Of a stretch of 64,000 bases of DNA, positions 25,147 to 34,396 are shown piece after piece. Position 1 is the stretch's first letter. Each line of letters starts with the position of its first letter. The stretch covers positions 1,612,001 through 1,676,000 of the forward strand of contig CP071306.1 of NCBI GenBank assembly GCA_027563145.1, in the 5' to 3' direction. The notes under the pieces are model-generated. The model saw only the letters and a list, made by a program, of their open reading frames with translations. It was not told the DNA's origin and did not search any database. The position numbers and the translations under genes are program-made. The stretch comes from Halocatena halophila (GTDB taxonomy: Archaea > Halobacteriota > Halobacteria > Halobacteriales > Haloarculaceae).

Positions 25147-25932
25147 CTACCGCCAGTTGTGCAGTCGTGACCGAATCCCGAGTCCGGTGACCGAGCCGTT
25201 GGCACCGGTGGTGATCCGCCGAAGACGGTCGCGACGACCGCCGAGTTCGGCGACTGCCTGGGCGGTCAGTCGTTCGCCGCGCTGTCGGCTGTAGCTGCCG
25301 ACCCACGCCTTCTGATCGATCGAGGTCTCATCCGTGACGTGCTCGTAATCCAGTGCCACGATCGACCCCGAACGCGCGATGCCGATCTGGCCCTCGTCGT
25401 CGATCCCCAGTCCGAGCCCAGCCTCGTTGAGTTCCCGTTCAAACTCGGCCACTCGGCGTTCATACTCCTGCTGGTCCATTGATTCGGGCTGGGCGTCGTC
25501 GGGATAATCGTAGCCGATCGTCTCGACTTCCTCCATGACGAGCCATTGGTAATCGTCTGCGTGATCGACAACGGGGGCAAAACGGTGGGCAATACCACGA
25601 TCTCTGGCCTGTTCGTAGATTATCGCTTCCACCCAGTTGCTCATCGCCGTTCGAGGCGTGGCCGGATCGACGCCGAATTCGATTTTCAACACGTAGTCGT
25701 GTGGACCGGCAACGATCCGCTCGCCATCAAGCACGGATGGTAGGCGACCGGCAACCCGATTGCCCGAGCCCACACTCCACCCGAAACCGTACAGTGCAGT
25801 GAGCTGTTTCCATGTCTCGTATGGCGATGATTCCGAGCTGTCGTACAGATGCTTGGTCAGATGGGAACACAGTTGCCTCCCACGTTCGGTCAGGCGAGTC
25901 GTCCCGTCGGCGTGAGTAACAGTTCCAGACAC
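25147..25932 (-). CDS. Uncharacterised protein, possible kinase-like fold
   Basis: A protein of about 261 residues that I do not recognise as a named family. Several stretches recall protein-kinase/APH-like phosphotransferases in order: a lysine on a strand (VLKIEFGV, like the ATP-binding VAVK), a helix with Glu (NWVEAIIYEQA), a hinge (WLVMEEVE), and a late strand ending with Asp (IVALDYEHV, like the DFG region). The HRD catalytic loop is not obvious, so it may be a pseudokinase or a different fold. The start is uncertain: GTG at 25932 is used; a TTG at 25965 would add 11 residues. Confidence 0.5.
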   Translation of the reverse strand: MSGTVTHADGTTRLTERGRQLCSHLTKHLYDSSESSPYETWKQLTALYGFGWSVGSGNRVAGRLPSVLDGERIVAGPHDYVLKIEFGVDPATPRTAMSNWVEAIIYEQARDRGIAHRFAPVVDHADDYQWLVMEEVETIGYDYPDDAQPESMDQQEYERRVAEFERELNEAGLGLGIDDEGQIGIARSGSIVALDYEHVTDETSIDQKAWVGSYSRQRGERLTAQAVAELGGRRDRLRRITTGANGSVTGLGIRSRLHNWR

Positions 25933-26017
25933 CCTATGCTGGTTGTTTGCCAACGGTCGTATCAATCAATCGGTTTGCAGTTCATTCACATGATCGCAAT
26001 CAGCCGACAGAAAGTTT

Positions 26018-26033
26018 ATATCCATATGGATAT
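26018..26033. promoter_or_regulatory. Perfect 16-bp palindrome ATATCCATATGGATAT
   Basis: ATATCCAT followed directly by its reverse complement ATGGATAT, in an AT-rich divergent region between the kinase-like gene (minus strand) and the zinc-finger microprotein pair (plus strand). A TATA-like TAATTATTATA follows at 26040-26050. It is the best operator candidate for the microprotein operon. Confidence 0.5.
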
Positions 26034-26092
26034 GATATGTAATTATTATACGTGGGCGCGTTTTGAACGAACTGGCTCACAGTCGACGAACA

Positions 26093-26281
26093 ATGAGCGT
26101 GATCGATCGACTCAGCGATGTATTTTTCGCCCGCGACACAGAGTGTGAGCCCTACGAATGTCGTCGGTGTGGTGAGAAATTTTCATTTCAGTATCAGGTC
26201 TGTCCCGACTGTGGCGGCTACGCAATCGAGCGTTTCGACTGGTCTGCACAACTCGATGACGCTCGTCGGTACGATGAATGA
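26093..26281 (+). CDS. Zinc-finger microprotein 1 (two CxxC motifs)
   Basis: A 62-residue protein with two zinc-knuckle motifs, CRRCGE (about residues 22-27) and CPDCGG (about 38-43), 16 residues apart, which should bind one Zn as a ribbon. Haloarchaea are known to carry many zinc-finger proteins under 70 residues with two CPxCG-type motifs; a few are linked to swarming, biofilm or stress. The ATG at 26093 gives a short lead before the first knuckle. It overlaps the next microprotein gene by 4 bp (ATGA), so the two are co-translated. Confidence 0.8.
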   Translation: MSVIDRLSDVFFARDTECEPYECRRCGEKFSFQYQVCPDCGGYAIERFDWSAQLDDARRYDE

Positions 26282-26490
26282 CAGTACTGTTGGAAACGAT
26301 TATGCCGTTTCACACGGTATTGAAAGGCATGGTAGATAGCGACATGCTTTCGAGTGTACCGCGGTGTTTGAACTGTGGTTTCGAGGCACCACATGATGGC
26401 GGAGACTGGAACTCCGCTTCGGTCCCACCGCTCGGGGACCTGATGCGCTGTCCGGAGTGTGGAAGCACGAACATTCTCGGGAGAACCTGA
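26278..26490 (+). CDS. Zinc-finger microprotein 2 (two CxxC motifs)
   Basis: A 70-residue protein with CLNCGF (about residues 30-35) and CPECGS (about 58-63), separated by a 22-residue linker containing HDGGDW. It is a second CPxCG-type zinc ribbon, coupled to the upstream microprotein by a 4-bp overlap. The first residues (MTVLLETIMPFH) are hydrophobic. An internal ATG (residue 9, MPFHTVLK) or later could be the real start, but the overlap favours the first. Confidence 0.75.
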   Translation: MTVLLETIMPFHTVLKGMVDSDMLSSVPRCLNCGFEAPHDGGDWNSASVPPLGDLMRCPECGSTNILGRT

Positions 26491-26558
26491 CTGTTCGGTG
26501 GCCGTACACACCGAAAACGCGTGGTGAGTGGATCGACGCAAGAGCGTCGATCAGGCAG

Positions 26559-27302
26559 TTAATTACCCTGAATGCGAGGGGCAAGCACGTACGTGACCGA
26601 GCCATTGCCCTCTGCGATCTCGAACTGAAGGTTGACGGGGAATTCATCGCCAAGATCGACCGTCACCTCTGCGTCCTTGGGGATCGCTTTGTTCATCTCC
26701 TTGAGGTAATCGAGACTGAACAACGAGTGGGCGTCGCCGGCCGATAGCGAGATCAGTTCGTCGCGGTCGAGTTCGAAATGCACGTCGTCAGTGTCACCCT
26801 CCGCATCGACGTAGAAAAACTCCTCGGCGTCGTTCACACCGAGCGCGATGTGATCGGACACCATATCGGCGGCCGTCACCGCACGGTCGATGTCTCGACC
26901 TTCGATGGCGATCGTCGCTGGGAGATCGAGATCGGGGAGGTCCGGTTCCTGCCGGATTGAATCCGGATCGATGAGCGCAAGCGTATACTCCAGGCCGTCG
27001 ATCTGGATCTGAAGCTTGCGAGTCTTCTCCTCGAGCGTCAGGTTGATCAGGTCGTCTGCGTTCGCCATTCCTGCAATATCTTCGAGGCGCGTGAGATTGA
27101 CGCCGATCGTCTCGCCGTCAGTCTCGTACGATTCGAACGCGTCTGCCTCCAGTCGGAGATCCACCATGCCAGCACTGGCCGGATCGATGGCCCGAATCGT
27201 GGCCCCATCCTCGTCGAGACGAATCTTGCACTCATCGACTAACACACTCACCGAATCGAGCGCAGCCAACAGCGTCCCCGAACTCACGATAGCCGTGAAC
27301 AT
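26559..27302 (-). CDS. pcn: DNA polymerase sliding clamp PCNA
   Basis: A 247-residue two-domain clamp monomer, the normal length for archaeal PCNA. It starts [19 protein letters not shown], shows the interdomain region ([21 protein letters not shown], split here by function), and ends with [12 protein letters not shown], the C-terminal strand next to the PIP-box binding pocket. It forms a ring around DNA and tethers polymerase, ligase and Fen1. The ATG at 27302 is 24-31 nt after TTAAAAAA (27326-27333), so the transcript is probably leaderless. Confidence 0.95.
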   Translation of the reverse strand: MFTAIVSSGTLLAALDSVSVLVDECKIRLDEDGATIRAIDPASAGMVDLRLEADAFESYETDGETIGVNLTRLEDIAGMANADDLINLTLEEKTRKLQIQIDGLEYTLALIDPDSIRQEPDLPDLDLPATIAIEGRDIDRAVTAADMVSDHIALGVNDAEEFFYVDAEGDTDDVHFELDRDELISLSAGDAHSLFSLDYLKEMNKAIPKDAEVTVDLGDEFPVNLQFEIAEGNGSVTYVLAPRIQGN

Positions 27303-27325
27303 GGATGGCGATTCACTTCGACGGG

Positions 27326-27333
27326 TTAAAAAA
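27326..27333 (-). promoter_or_regulatory. TATA-like box of pcn
   Basis: TTTTTTAA on the minus strand, centred about 27 nt before the pcn ATG, the expected archaeal TATA position for a leaderless mRNA. Confidence 0.5.
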
Positions 27334-27372
27334 CGATTCATACAGCTTCAACTGTGTTTCATCGCCAGTAGC

Positions 27373-28350
27373 TCACTGCACGATTGACTCGAGAACCGGT
27401 TGCGTTTCGGAGTGATCAGGACCGACCTCGCTCTCGGTGCCGGTGGCTGTAACGTGCGCAACAGTCGCTGTGACTGCATCTTCGGGTGGCGTCGGCTTCC
27501 AGCCCAGTGCCTCGAGTTTGTCCGTCGAGAGGACGTGTGGACGATCGCGATAGAGCGGAAATACATCGGGGTCGAGCCCGACTGCAGCAAGCCGGTGGTG
27601 ATCGACGAAGACGGGCGTGACAGAAGTTTCACACGCTGTTGCGATCAGCTCGAGCCACTCCGAGAGCGTCGGGATCGTGTGCGTTCCAACGTTGTAGGCG
27701 TTGCCAGCGGTTCCGGACTCGGCGATCGTGCGGATTGCGCTCGCAACATCGCGGACGTAAACGAGCTGTCGCAGTTTCGTGTGAGGCACGAGCAGTTCGT
27801 CGAACTGTGTGACGCGATCGATCCAGTAGTCGAATCGGCCGGTGTAATCGTGCGGACCAAACACGATCGGGGGACGAACGCTCATTGCACGGACGCCATC
27901 AGCAGCTGCCTCGAACACCGCTCGATCTCCGGCAGCCTTCCGGTTGCCGTAGGTGGCGGCGGTTTCATCGCGCGCCTGTGCCGGCGTACACGCACAGAGC
28001 GGCGTCTCGTCCTCGCGTTTTGGAACGACTTCCTCGCCGTATGCCGCGCCACTAGAGATGTAGACGTATGCGTCAGCGTCGTCGAAGATCGACGTTGCTT
28101 GCTCGACATCGTGGGGGTGATACGCGGTGCAATCGACCACCACGTCAGGGTTGACGACTGTCTGTGCACGAGCAAGTGCGCTGTCGTCCGTTCGATCCCC
28201 CTCGATGTGGTCGATCCCCGAGCCCTCGGCGAATGGGTTCTCGTGATGTCCACGATTGAAAATCGACACCGAATAGCCACGATCACGGAACTCGGAGACG
28301 GTGTGCCGGCCGATGAACCGCGTGCCGCCGATGATCAGTACGGAGTCCAT
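27373..28350 (-). CDS. NAD-dependent epimerase/dehydratase family protein
   Basis: A 325-residue extended SDR. It has GGTRFIG (residues 8-14, the glycine-rich NAD loop), the pattern DCTAYHPHD, the Ser/Thr of the active site in VYISSGAAYGEE, and the catalytic YxxxK in YGNRKAAGD. Members act on nucleotide-sugar or related hydroxyl substrates; the precise reaction cannot be read. The start at 28350 (MDSVLIIGGTRFIGRH) directly precedes the Rossmann strand; an upstream in-frame extension of over 100 codons has no family likeness. It diverges from the corrinoid adenosyltransferase gene. Confidence 0.87.
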   Translation of the reverse strand: MDSVLIIGGTRFIGRHTVSEFRDRGYSVSIFNRGHHENPFAEGSGIDHIEGDRTDDSALARAQTVVNPDVVVDCTAYHPHDVEQATSIFDDADAYVYISSGAAYGEEVVPKREDETPLCACTPAQARDETAATYGNRKAAGDRAVFEAAADGVRAMSVRPPIVFGPHDYTGRFDYWIDRVTQFDELLVPHTKLRQLVYVRDVASAIRTIAESGTAGNAYNVGTHTIPTLSEWLELIATACETSVTPVFVDHHRLAAVGLDPDVFPLYRDRPHVLSTDKLEALGWKPTPPEDAVTATVAHVTATGTESEVGPDHSETQPVLESIVQ

Positions 28351-28428
28351 ATCAGAGCCAGTCGATCTGGTGGCAAGTGCGTGCTGAAACGACGCTACAA
28401 CTATTTCACTGGAGTAACAACTGACGGT

Positions 28429-29091
28429 ATGAGAAGTGACACACCTGGTGGCGGGGACAGACCAACGTCTCAGCCGATTACACCAGCAGCCCCGGCGTCG
28501 TTCGGACTCGTGCAGGCCTGGTGGGGTGATGGGAAAGGAAAGACCACCGCCGCACTCGGGATGGGACTGCGCGCCGTCGGTCACGGCTATCGAGTCCATC
28601 TTCTCCAGTTCATGAAAGGCGGTGCTGACAGCGTAGAGGCGGTCCGTGGCGAGTACAACGCAATCGCTTCGCTCGATGGATTCAGCTACGAAAACCTCGG
28701 TCACTACGGCTGGCACGCGCTCAACGACGGTTCAGACGATGCCAACCACGAACGCCAGGCACGGGCCGGACTCGAACGCACTCGCGAGCTGTTCGATGCG
28801 ATCGATGAGCGCTCGCTCAAGGAGGCACTCGAACCAGATGGTCCACCGGAAAACGGCGTGCACATGCTGATTCTCGACGAATTGCTGTATGTGGCAGAAC
28901 GAGGGCTGCTCGATCAGCAGACCGTGATCGAACTCATCGAAGACAAACCTGCCAATCTCGAGCTGGTGCTCACCGGCGGTCACGAACGGCCGGCATTTCT
29001 GGAAGGCTATGTAGACCTCCTTAGCAATGTCGCAAAGAATACACACCCGTTCGATGACGGACGGAGAGCACGTCGCGGAACCGAATACTGA
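28429..29091 (+). CDS. cobA: Corrinoid adenosyltransferase (CobA/CobO type)
   Basis: A 220-residue P-loop enzyme. The unusual Walker A of this family is clear, WWGDGKGKTTAALG (about residues 31-44), followed by FMKGG and a Walker B region in MLILDELLY. It transfers the 5'-deoxyadenosyl group from ATP to cob(I)yrinate diamide or cobalamin. The first 27 residues are a low-complexity Pro/Thr/Ala tail before the domain, as is common in haloarchaea. Cobyric acid synthase follows on the same strand 164 bp later, so the two support cobamide synthesis or salvage. Confidence 0.93.
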   Translation: MRSDTPGGGDRPTSQPITPAAPASFGLVQAWWGDGKGKTTAALGMGLRAVGHGYRVHLLQFMKGGADSVEAVRGEYNAIASLDGFSYENLGHYGWHALNDGSDDANHERQARAGLERTRELFDAIDERSLKEALEPDGPPENGVHMLILDELLYVAERGLLDQQTVIELIEDKPANLELVLTGGHERPAFLEGYVDLLSNVAKNTHPFDDGRRARRGTEY

Positions 29092-29255
29092 ATCAACTGA
29101 CAGTTGCAACGACACAGTACTGGCGAATGAGGCGGCGAAAAGCGAAACGTTGAATATGGCTCCGTTATCGAATTGCGGTGGAGGACAGGGCGGCGCACGC
29201 ACCCGCTGGTCCTCTCGCGTCCGGCCAGCGTATCGGAGCGACGCACCCACACCCC

Positions 29256-30752
29256 ATGACTCACACGCTCCTCGTCGCAGGGACGAAAAGCCATGTTGGG
29301 AAATCAACCGTTGTGGCAGGGCTTTGTCGCCTGTTATCGTCCCGCGGCGTTGCCGTCGCTCCGTTCAAGGCCCAGAACATGTCGAACAACGCTCGCGCAG
29401 TGATAACGCCGGACGGCGAGACCGGCGAAATCGGTGTCTCACAGCACACTCAGGCCAGAGCAGCCAATGTGGTGCCCACAACCGACCACAATCCGGTATT
29501 GCTCAAACCACGAGGCAATGCCGAGAGTCAGCTCGTCGTCGCTGGACAGCCTATCGCCCATCTTTCGGCCAGCGCATACTACGACGATCACTTCGAGCGA
29601 GCAAAACGGGCGGCGTTCGATGCCCACGATCGACTCGCCGGCGAATACGACTACATCATCGCCGAGGGGGCCGGATCGATCGCCGAGATCAACCTCCATC
29701 ATCGTGATCTGGCGAACATCGAGACGGCGCGAAAAACGGACGCCTCGATACTGCTCGTTGGAGATATCGAACGCGGTGGCGTGTTTGCATCGTTGTATGG
29801 TACGCTCGAGTTGCTGCCCGACGATTGCAGAGCGCGGATTATTGGCTGTCTGATCACGAAATTCCGAGGGGACCGATCCTTGCTAGAGCCGGGAATCGAA
29901 TCATTCGAAGAACGGACTGGCGTTCCGATTCTCGGCGTTTTGCCGTACGAACAGGTGGGACTCCCCCCGGAAGACAGCCTCTCGCTTCCGTCCTCAGCGA
30001 CACTTCTTGGCGACGACGACGGCGTCAGACCCGAACACGCCGTCACGGTCGGCGTGGTTCGTCTCCCTCGGATTTCGAACTTCACGGATCTGACCCCCCT
30101 GTTGCAAACGCCAGGCGTTCGTCTCCGGTTTTGTGGTCTCGATGACGGACATCAGCTCGCGACGTCCGACGCGATCGTCGTCCCCGGAACGAAAAACACG
30201 GTTGACGATCTGCTCGCACTGAAAGATGCCGGGCTCGATCGCATTCTCCGGACGTTCTCGGGACCGATAGTCGGTATCTGTGGCGGCTATCAACTGCTCG
30301 GCGAGCGCCTTCTTGACGCCCATCTCGAGGGCACTGGGAATACACAAACGATCAGTGGAATCGGTCTGTTGCCCGTCGAAACGCGTTTTTCGAGCGGGAA
30401 ACGCGTTGTACCAATTGAGCGGACGCTCGAAGGCTGTGGCCCACTCGCCGGCGGGAGTGGTCAGGTGACCGGCTATGAGATCCACATGGGAGAGACGACG
30501 GCGTGTGAGACGGTCGATCGGCCGTTCGAATCGAGCGGGGCTGTCTCAGAGCAGGTGCTTGGGACGTATCTCCATGGACTGTTCGACAACGCATGCGCTC
30601 GCGAAGCGTTTCTCAGGGCCGTGTACAACCACGCGGGGAAAGCACCCCCTGCCGGCGAACAGACGGCGCGAGCAGATGTCAACAGCGCAGCCGACCGACT
30701 GGCCACGTTGTTCGAGCAACACGTCGATCTCGATGCGCTGTTCGAGCCGTGA
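29256..30752 (+). CDS. cobQ: Cobyric acid synthase
   Basis: A 498-residue amidotransferase. The N-terminal dethiobiotin-synthetase-like ATPase has [14 protein letters not shown] (residues 8-21) and [10 protein letters not shown]. The C-terminal glutaminase (GAT-1, triad type) has the nucleophile Cys in [11 protein letters not shown] and the His of YLHGLFDN. It amidates adenosylcobyrinate a,c-diamide at four positions with glutamine. The ATG at 29256 is directly before the ATPase strand; the upstream in-frame stretch is not conserved in character. Confidence 0.95.
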   Translation: MTHTLLVAGTKSHVGKSTVVAGLCRLLSSRGVAVAPFKAQNMSNNARAVITPDGETGEIGVSQHTQARAANVVPTTDHNPVLLKPRGNAESQLVVAGQPIAHLSASAYYDDHFERAKRAAFDAHDRLAGEYDYIIAEGAGSIAEINLHHRDLANIETARKTDASILLVGDIERGGVFASLYGTLELLPDDCRARIIGCLITKFRGDRSLLEPGIESFEERTGVPILGVLPYEQVGLPPEDSLSLPSSATLLGDDDGVRPEHAVTVGVVRLPRISNFTDLTPLLQTPGVRLRFCGLDDGHQLATSDAIVVPGTKNTVDDLLALKDAGLDRILRTFSGPIVGICGGYQLLGERLLDAHLEGTGNTQTISGIGLLPVETRFSSGKRVVPIERTLEGCGPLAGGSGQVTGYEIHMGETTACETVDRPFESSGAVSEQVLGTYLHGLFDNACAREAFLRAVYNHAGKAPPAGEQTARADVNSAADRLATLFEQHVDLDALFEP

Positions 30753-32114
30753 TCACGTACCGTGACGCCAGCTGTTGGCGTACTCTTCTTGTTTGTCCGA
30801 CATATCGTCGATAGCGATATCCTCGGCATCGAGTTTGATGCGTGCGACTTCCCGGTCGAGTACGTCCGGCACCGGATGCAGCCCTGGCTGGTAGCTGTGA
30901 TTCGCCACGGCGCTATGGCCCGAACCCCCACCGAATCGGTCGCGAATAGCACCGAGGAGCCGATCTGGAAGCCCAGTCTGGGCAGCACCAACCAGTTCGC
31001 GAACGCAGACGGCCTGGACGCCAAAGGACTGATCCATCACTTCGACCGGATGACCAAGCGAGAGCGGTCCTGCGAGATTGACCAGCCGTCCCTCTGCGAG
31101 GACGTTCAGCCGGCGGCCGTCCGGGAGCTCGTACGCCCGAACACCGTCTCTTACCTCGGTGATCGAATCGGCGAGCGCAGACAGATCGTCGAGATTCACC
31201 TCAATGTCAAAATGGCCCGCGTTGGCGAGCACTGCGCCATCTTGCATTCGCTCGAAATGATCCTCGGTGATGACATCACGGTTGCCGGTTGCGGTGATGA
31301 ACACGTCGCCGCGCGGCGCTGCCTCACGCATCGAGCAGACCTCATAGCCTTCCATGTGTGCTTCGAGCGCACGGCGGGGATCGACCTCCGTGACGATCAC
31401 GTGGGCGTTCTGACCGGCCGCTTTCTTTGCCAGGCCACGACCACAGTCGCCATAGCCCGCAACGACGACGGTTTTTCCGGCGAACGAGAGGTTTGTCGTC
31501 ATTGCAATGTTGGCGAGCGACGATTCGCCCGTTCCGTGGACGTTGTCAAACAGCCGTTTCATCGGCGTGTCGTTCACTGCAAACACCGGGTAGTCGAGTT
31601 CGCCGTCCTCATCCATGGCGCGCAGCCGGTTGACGCCGGTGGTCGTCTCCTCACAGCCACCGATGATGTCGTCGATCAGCTCCGGGTGCTGTTCATTGAT
31701 TCTGAAGACGAGATCTGCGCCATCATCGACCGTGATCGTCGGTTCGGCCGCAATCACGGCCTCCAGCGCGTCGTAATACTCGTCTTCGTCCACCCCGCGG
31801 CGCGCGACCGAGGTGATGTTCTCCTGGGCGTCGAGCGCTGCACTCACATCATCGTGCGTCGAGAGTGGATTGCAGCCGGTGATGGTGATCTCAGCACCAC
31901 CGGCGGCGAGCGTTTCGACGAGCACGGCCGTTTTGGCCTCGACATGCATCGCCATCCCGATTCGCTGACCAGCGAACGGTTCGGTGTCGGCAAATTCGGT
32001 TTCCAGAGTTGTGCAGATGGGCATGTGCTGGCGTGCCCAGTCGATCTTCTGTCGGCCGGACTCGACCTGTGATTCGGGATCGTCGAGCAGGTCGGTGATC
32101 GGTGACGCACTCAT
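30753..32114 (-). CDS. ahcY: S-adenosylhomocysteine hydrolase
   Basis: A 453-residue adenosylhomocysteinase that removes the by-product of methylation by splitting it to homocysteine and adenosine. It has MHVEAKTAVLVETL and GCNPLSTHDDV in the substrate domain, the NAD loop VAGYGDCGRGLA, the GHFDIE region, and the C-terminal pattern VPDVLDREVARIKLDA. Residues about 376-411 (GAAQTGLPDR ... SYQPG) form an extra segment where most archaeal homologues have a short link, so this copy carries an insertion. It is next to an MTA/SAH deaminase gene on the same strand. Confidence 0.95.
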   Translation of the reverse strand: MSASPITDLLDDPESQVESGRQKIDWARQHMPICTTLETEFADTEPFAGQRIGMAMHVEAKTAVLVETLAAGGAEITITGCNPLSTHDDVSAALDAQENITSVARRGVDEDEYYDALEAVIAAEPTITVDDGADLVFRINEQHPELIDDIIGGCEETTTGVNRLRAMDEDGELDYPVFAVNDTPMKRLFDNVHGTGESSLANIAMTTNLSFAGKTVVVAGYGDCGRGLAKKAAGQNAHVIVTEVDPRRALEAHMEGYEVCSMREAAPRGDVFITATGNRDVITEDHFERMQDGAVLANAGHFDIEVNLDDLSALADSITEVRDGVRAYELPDGRRLNVLAEGRLVNLAGPLSLGHPVEVMDQSFGVQAVCVRELVGAAQTGLPDRLLGAIRDRFGGGSGHSAVANHSYQPGLHPVPDVLDREVARIKLDAEDIAIDDMSDKQEEYANSWRHGT

Positions 32115-32171
32115 TGGCGTATGATTGCGTTACCCGGCAGAAAACGGTATCGAACGAACGTGTTCGGTTGA

Positions 32172-33458
32172 TCAGGCGACTCGTTCGAATAGATCCCGTG
32201 CGTGCTGATTGGCCGAGGCTCTAATGTCGGCTTCATCGAGCGTCAACAACTCGCGGTCTTCCATGAGCACCTTGCCATCACAGATCGTGTGGCGCACGTC
32301 AGCGCCAGTGGTGGCGTAGACGAGATGGCTGATGAGGTCCGTCTGTGGCGTCAGATGCAACGCGGAGAGATCAACCACCGCGAGATCGGCTGGCGCGTTG
32401 GGCTCAATTCGACCGCTGTCAAAGCCACAACAGGCTGCGCTTCCCTCGGTCGCCATCCGGAAGACGGTCGATGCTGGGACTGCGCTCGCATCATCAGCCT
32501 GTAGTTTGCCAAGCATCGCCGCATCGCGCATCTCATCGAACATGTCGAGATCGTTGTTCGAAGCGGCACCGTCCGTTCCAAGACCGACGGTAACGCCGCC
32601 ATCGAGCATCGATTGAACGGGAGCCATTCCGCTTGCGAGTTTCATGTTCGAGGCCGGACAATGAACCACGCCAGTCTCCGTTTCGGCGAGCGTTTCGATT
32701 TCGGCATCGTCGAGATGAACGCCGTGGGCAACGAAATCCGTCGGTTCGAGCAAGCCGTGTTCGCGAGCGAACGTTGCCGGGGACACGTTGTGGTTCTCGA
32801 TGACCGGCGTCACCTCCGCTGTCGTTTCGCTCATGTGGAAATGGACGGGACAGTCGAGCTGGCGGGCGCGAGCACTGAGACGCTCGATCGAATCGGGCGC
32901 CACCGTCGTCAAACTGTGGGGCATGATCGCCGTCGAAATCCGATCGCTACTGAGCGATTCGGCGACTTCGATGCCGGTCGTAACATCGACATCCCGTTCG
33001 GCCTCGGATTTTCCGACCGTGACGACGCCGTGGCCAAGGCGCGCACGAAGTCCCGCCGTCTCGACGACATCCGCGATCGTCGGCACCTCGAAATACATAT
33101 CACAGAACGCAGTCGTCCCCGAGCGAATCATTTCTGCGACGCCCAGCCTGGCTCCTGTGGCCACATCTGACGGCGTCATTGCGCCCTCTGCCGGCCAGAT
33201 GTCCTCACGAAGCCAGGACTCCAGTGGCTTATCGTCAGCATAGCCACGCAACAGCGTCATTGCGACGTGTGAGTGGGCGTTGATCAGTCCCGGAATCACG
33301 AGCGAGTCGGACGCATCGAGCGTCTCATCGGCGCGCTCGCCGGCGGCTGGCTCGACGGCAAGGATCGTTCCGTCCTCCTGATCGATGAGCACGTCTGCGC
33401 GTTCGATCGAGTGGTTCGGTCGCAACACCTGCCCGCCAGTGAGTCCGAGCGTCGTCAT
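32172..33458 (-). CDS. mtaD: 5-methylthioadenosine/S-adenosylhomocysteine deaminase-type amidohydrolase
   Basis: A 428-residue metal-dependent amidohydrolase. Metal ligands are visible in NAHSHVAMT (HxH, about residue 63), HFHMSET, HGVHLDD and the final Asp in [14 protein letters not shown]. The sequence is of the MtaD/DadD group, which deaminates 5'-methylthioadenosine, SAH or 5'-deoxyadenosine to the inosine form. It lies 57 bp upstream of ahcY on the same strand, so the two may share a transcript and both dispose of SAM by-products. The ATG at 33458 starts the beta-sandwich strand [14 protein letters not shown]. Confidence 0.88.
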   Translation of the reverse strand: MTTLGLTGGQVLRPNHSIERADVLIDQEDGTILAVEPAAGERADETLDASDSLVIPGLINAHSHVAMTLLRGYADDKPLESWLREDIWPAEGAMTPSDVATGARLGVAEMIRSGTTAFCDMYFEVPTIADVVETAGLRARLGHGVVTVGKSEAERDVDVTTGIEVAESLSSDRISTAIMPHSLTTVAPDSIERLSARARQLDCPVHFHMSETTAEVTPVIENHNVSPATFAREHGLLEPTDFVAHGVHLDDAEIETLAETETGVVHCPASNMKLASGMAPVQSMLDGGVTVGLGTDGAASNNDLDMFDEMRDAAMLGKLQADDASAVPASTVFRMATEGSAACCGFDSGRIEPNAPADLAVVDLSALHLTPQTDLISHLVYATTGADVRHTICDGKVLMEDRELLTLDEADIRASANQHARDLFERVA

Positions 33459-33548
33459 TGGTGTCGATTCCTGACGGTTCGTCCTCAATCCATCGGATCC
33501 GACCCAGAATGCAAACACCAATGGGTCACGGCCGTGCACCCTCCAACG

Positions 33549-34394
33549 ATGCGCGTAGCCGTGCCCAACAAGGGACGATTGCACGATCCGACCGTCGAGC
33601 TGCTCGAACGGGCGGGGCTCCAGCTGGTCGACGGTGCGGACCGCAAGCTGTACGCCGACACGGTCGATCCGGAGATCACCGTTTTGCTCGCTCGTGCGGC
33701 CGACATTCCCGCCTACGTCGAAGACGGTGCTGCAGCGGTTGGCATTACTGGTCTCGACCAGGCAAGAGAAGCAGACGCCGAGCTCGTCGAACTGCTCGAG
33801 CTGGGCTATGGGCAGTGTGAGCTCGTGCTCGCCGCGCCCGAAGCAAGCGCGATCTCGACGGTGGCCGATCTCGAGGGGAAAACGGTGGCCACCGAGTTTC
33901 CACGCGTCACCCGCCGATTTTTCACAGATCGAGGCGTCGAGCCAACCATCGTTGAGGTGTCAGGAGCCACCGAACTCACTCCACACGTCGACATTGCCGA
34001 TGCGATCGTCGACATCACCTCGACCGGAACGACGCTTCGGATGAACAAGCTCGAAATCGTCGAGCCCGTCCTTGAGAGCTCCGTCAGGCTGTTCGGGCGG
34101 GCAGACGCGGCCAACAAACCGAAGGTGCAACAGCTCCGCACCGCCCTGCAGTCAGTGCTCGCCGCGGCCGATAAGCGGTATCTCATGATGAACGTCCCCG
34201 AAGCCGAACTCGAGACGATCCGGGCGGTGATCCCTGGGATGGGCGGTCCAACCGTGATGAACATCGCCGGCGAGGATGACGTTGCCGTCCACGCTGTGGT
34301 CGATGAAGAGCAGGTGTTCGAAACGATCGCCAAGCTCCGGAGTCATGGCGCACACGACATCCTCGTCACCGAAATAGAACGGCTGGTGGAGTGA
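33549..34394 (+). CDS. hisG: ATP phosphoribosyltransferase, long form
   Basis: A 281-residue HisG of the long type. The catalytic domain begins [20 protein letters not shown], the PRPP loop appears as [13 protein letters not shown] (about residues 155-167), and the last 75 residues ([16 protein letters not shown] to the end) form the ferredoxin-like regulatory domain that binds histidine. It catalyses the first step of histidine synthesis. The ATG at 33549 is the family start. It diverges from mtaD with 90 bp between the starts. Confidence 0.95.
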   Translation: MRVAVPNKGRLHDPTVELLERAGLQLVDGADRKLYADTVDPEITVLLARAADIPAYVEDGAAAVGITGLDQAREADAELVELLELGYGQCELVLAAPEASAISTVADLEGKTVATEFPRVTRRFFTDRGVEPTIVEVSGATELTPHVDIADAIVDITSTGTTLRMNKLEIVEPVLESSVRLFGRADAANKPKVQQLRTALQSVLAAADKRYLMMNVPEAELETIRAVIPGMGGPTVMNIAGEDDVAVHAVVDEEQVFETIAKLRSHGAHDILVTEIERLVE

Positions 34395-34396
34395 GC

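Noticed and set aside
27400-28428. Long plus-strand open frame running into the corrinoid adenosyltransferase gene
   Set aside because: It is antisense to the epimerase gene. Homology-like sequence begins only at the ATG at 28429, so the upstream 343 codons are a high-GC shadow.
30762-32072. A 436-codon plus-strand frame opposite ahcY
   Set aside because: AhcY is unambiguous on the minus strand; the plus frame is a shadow.
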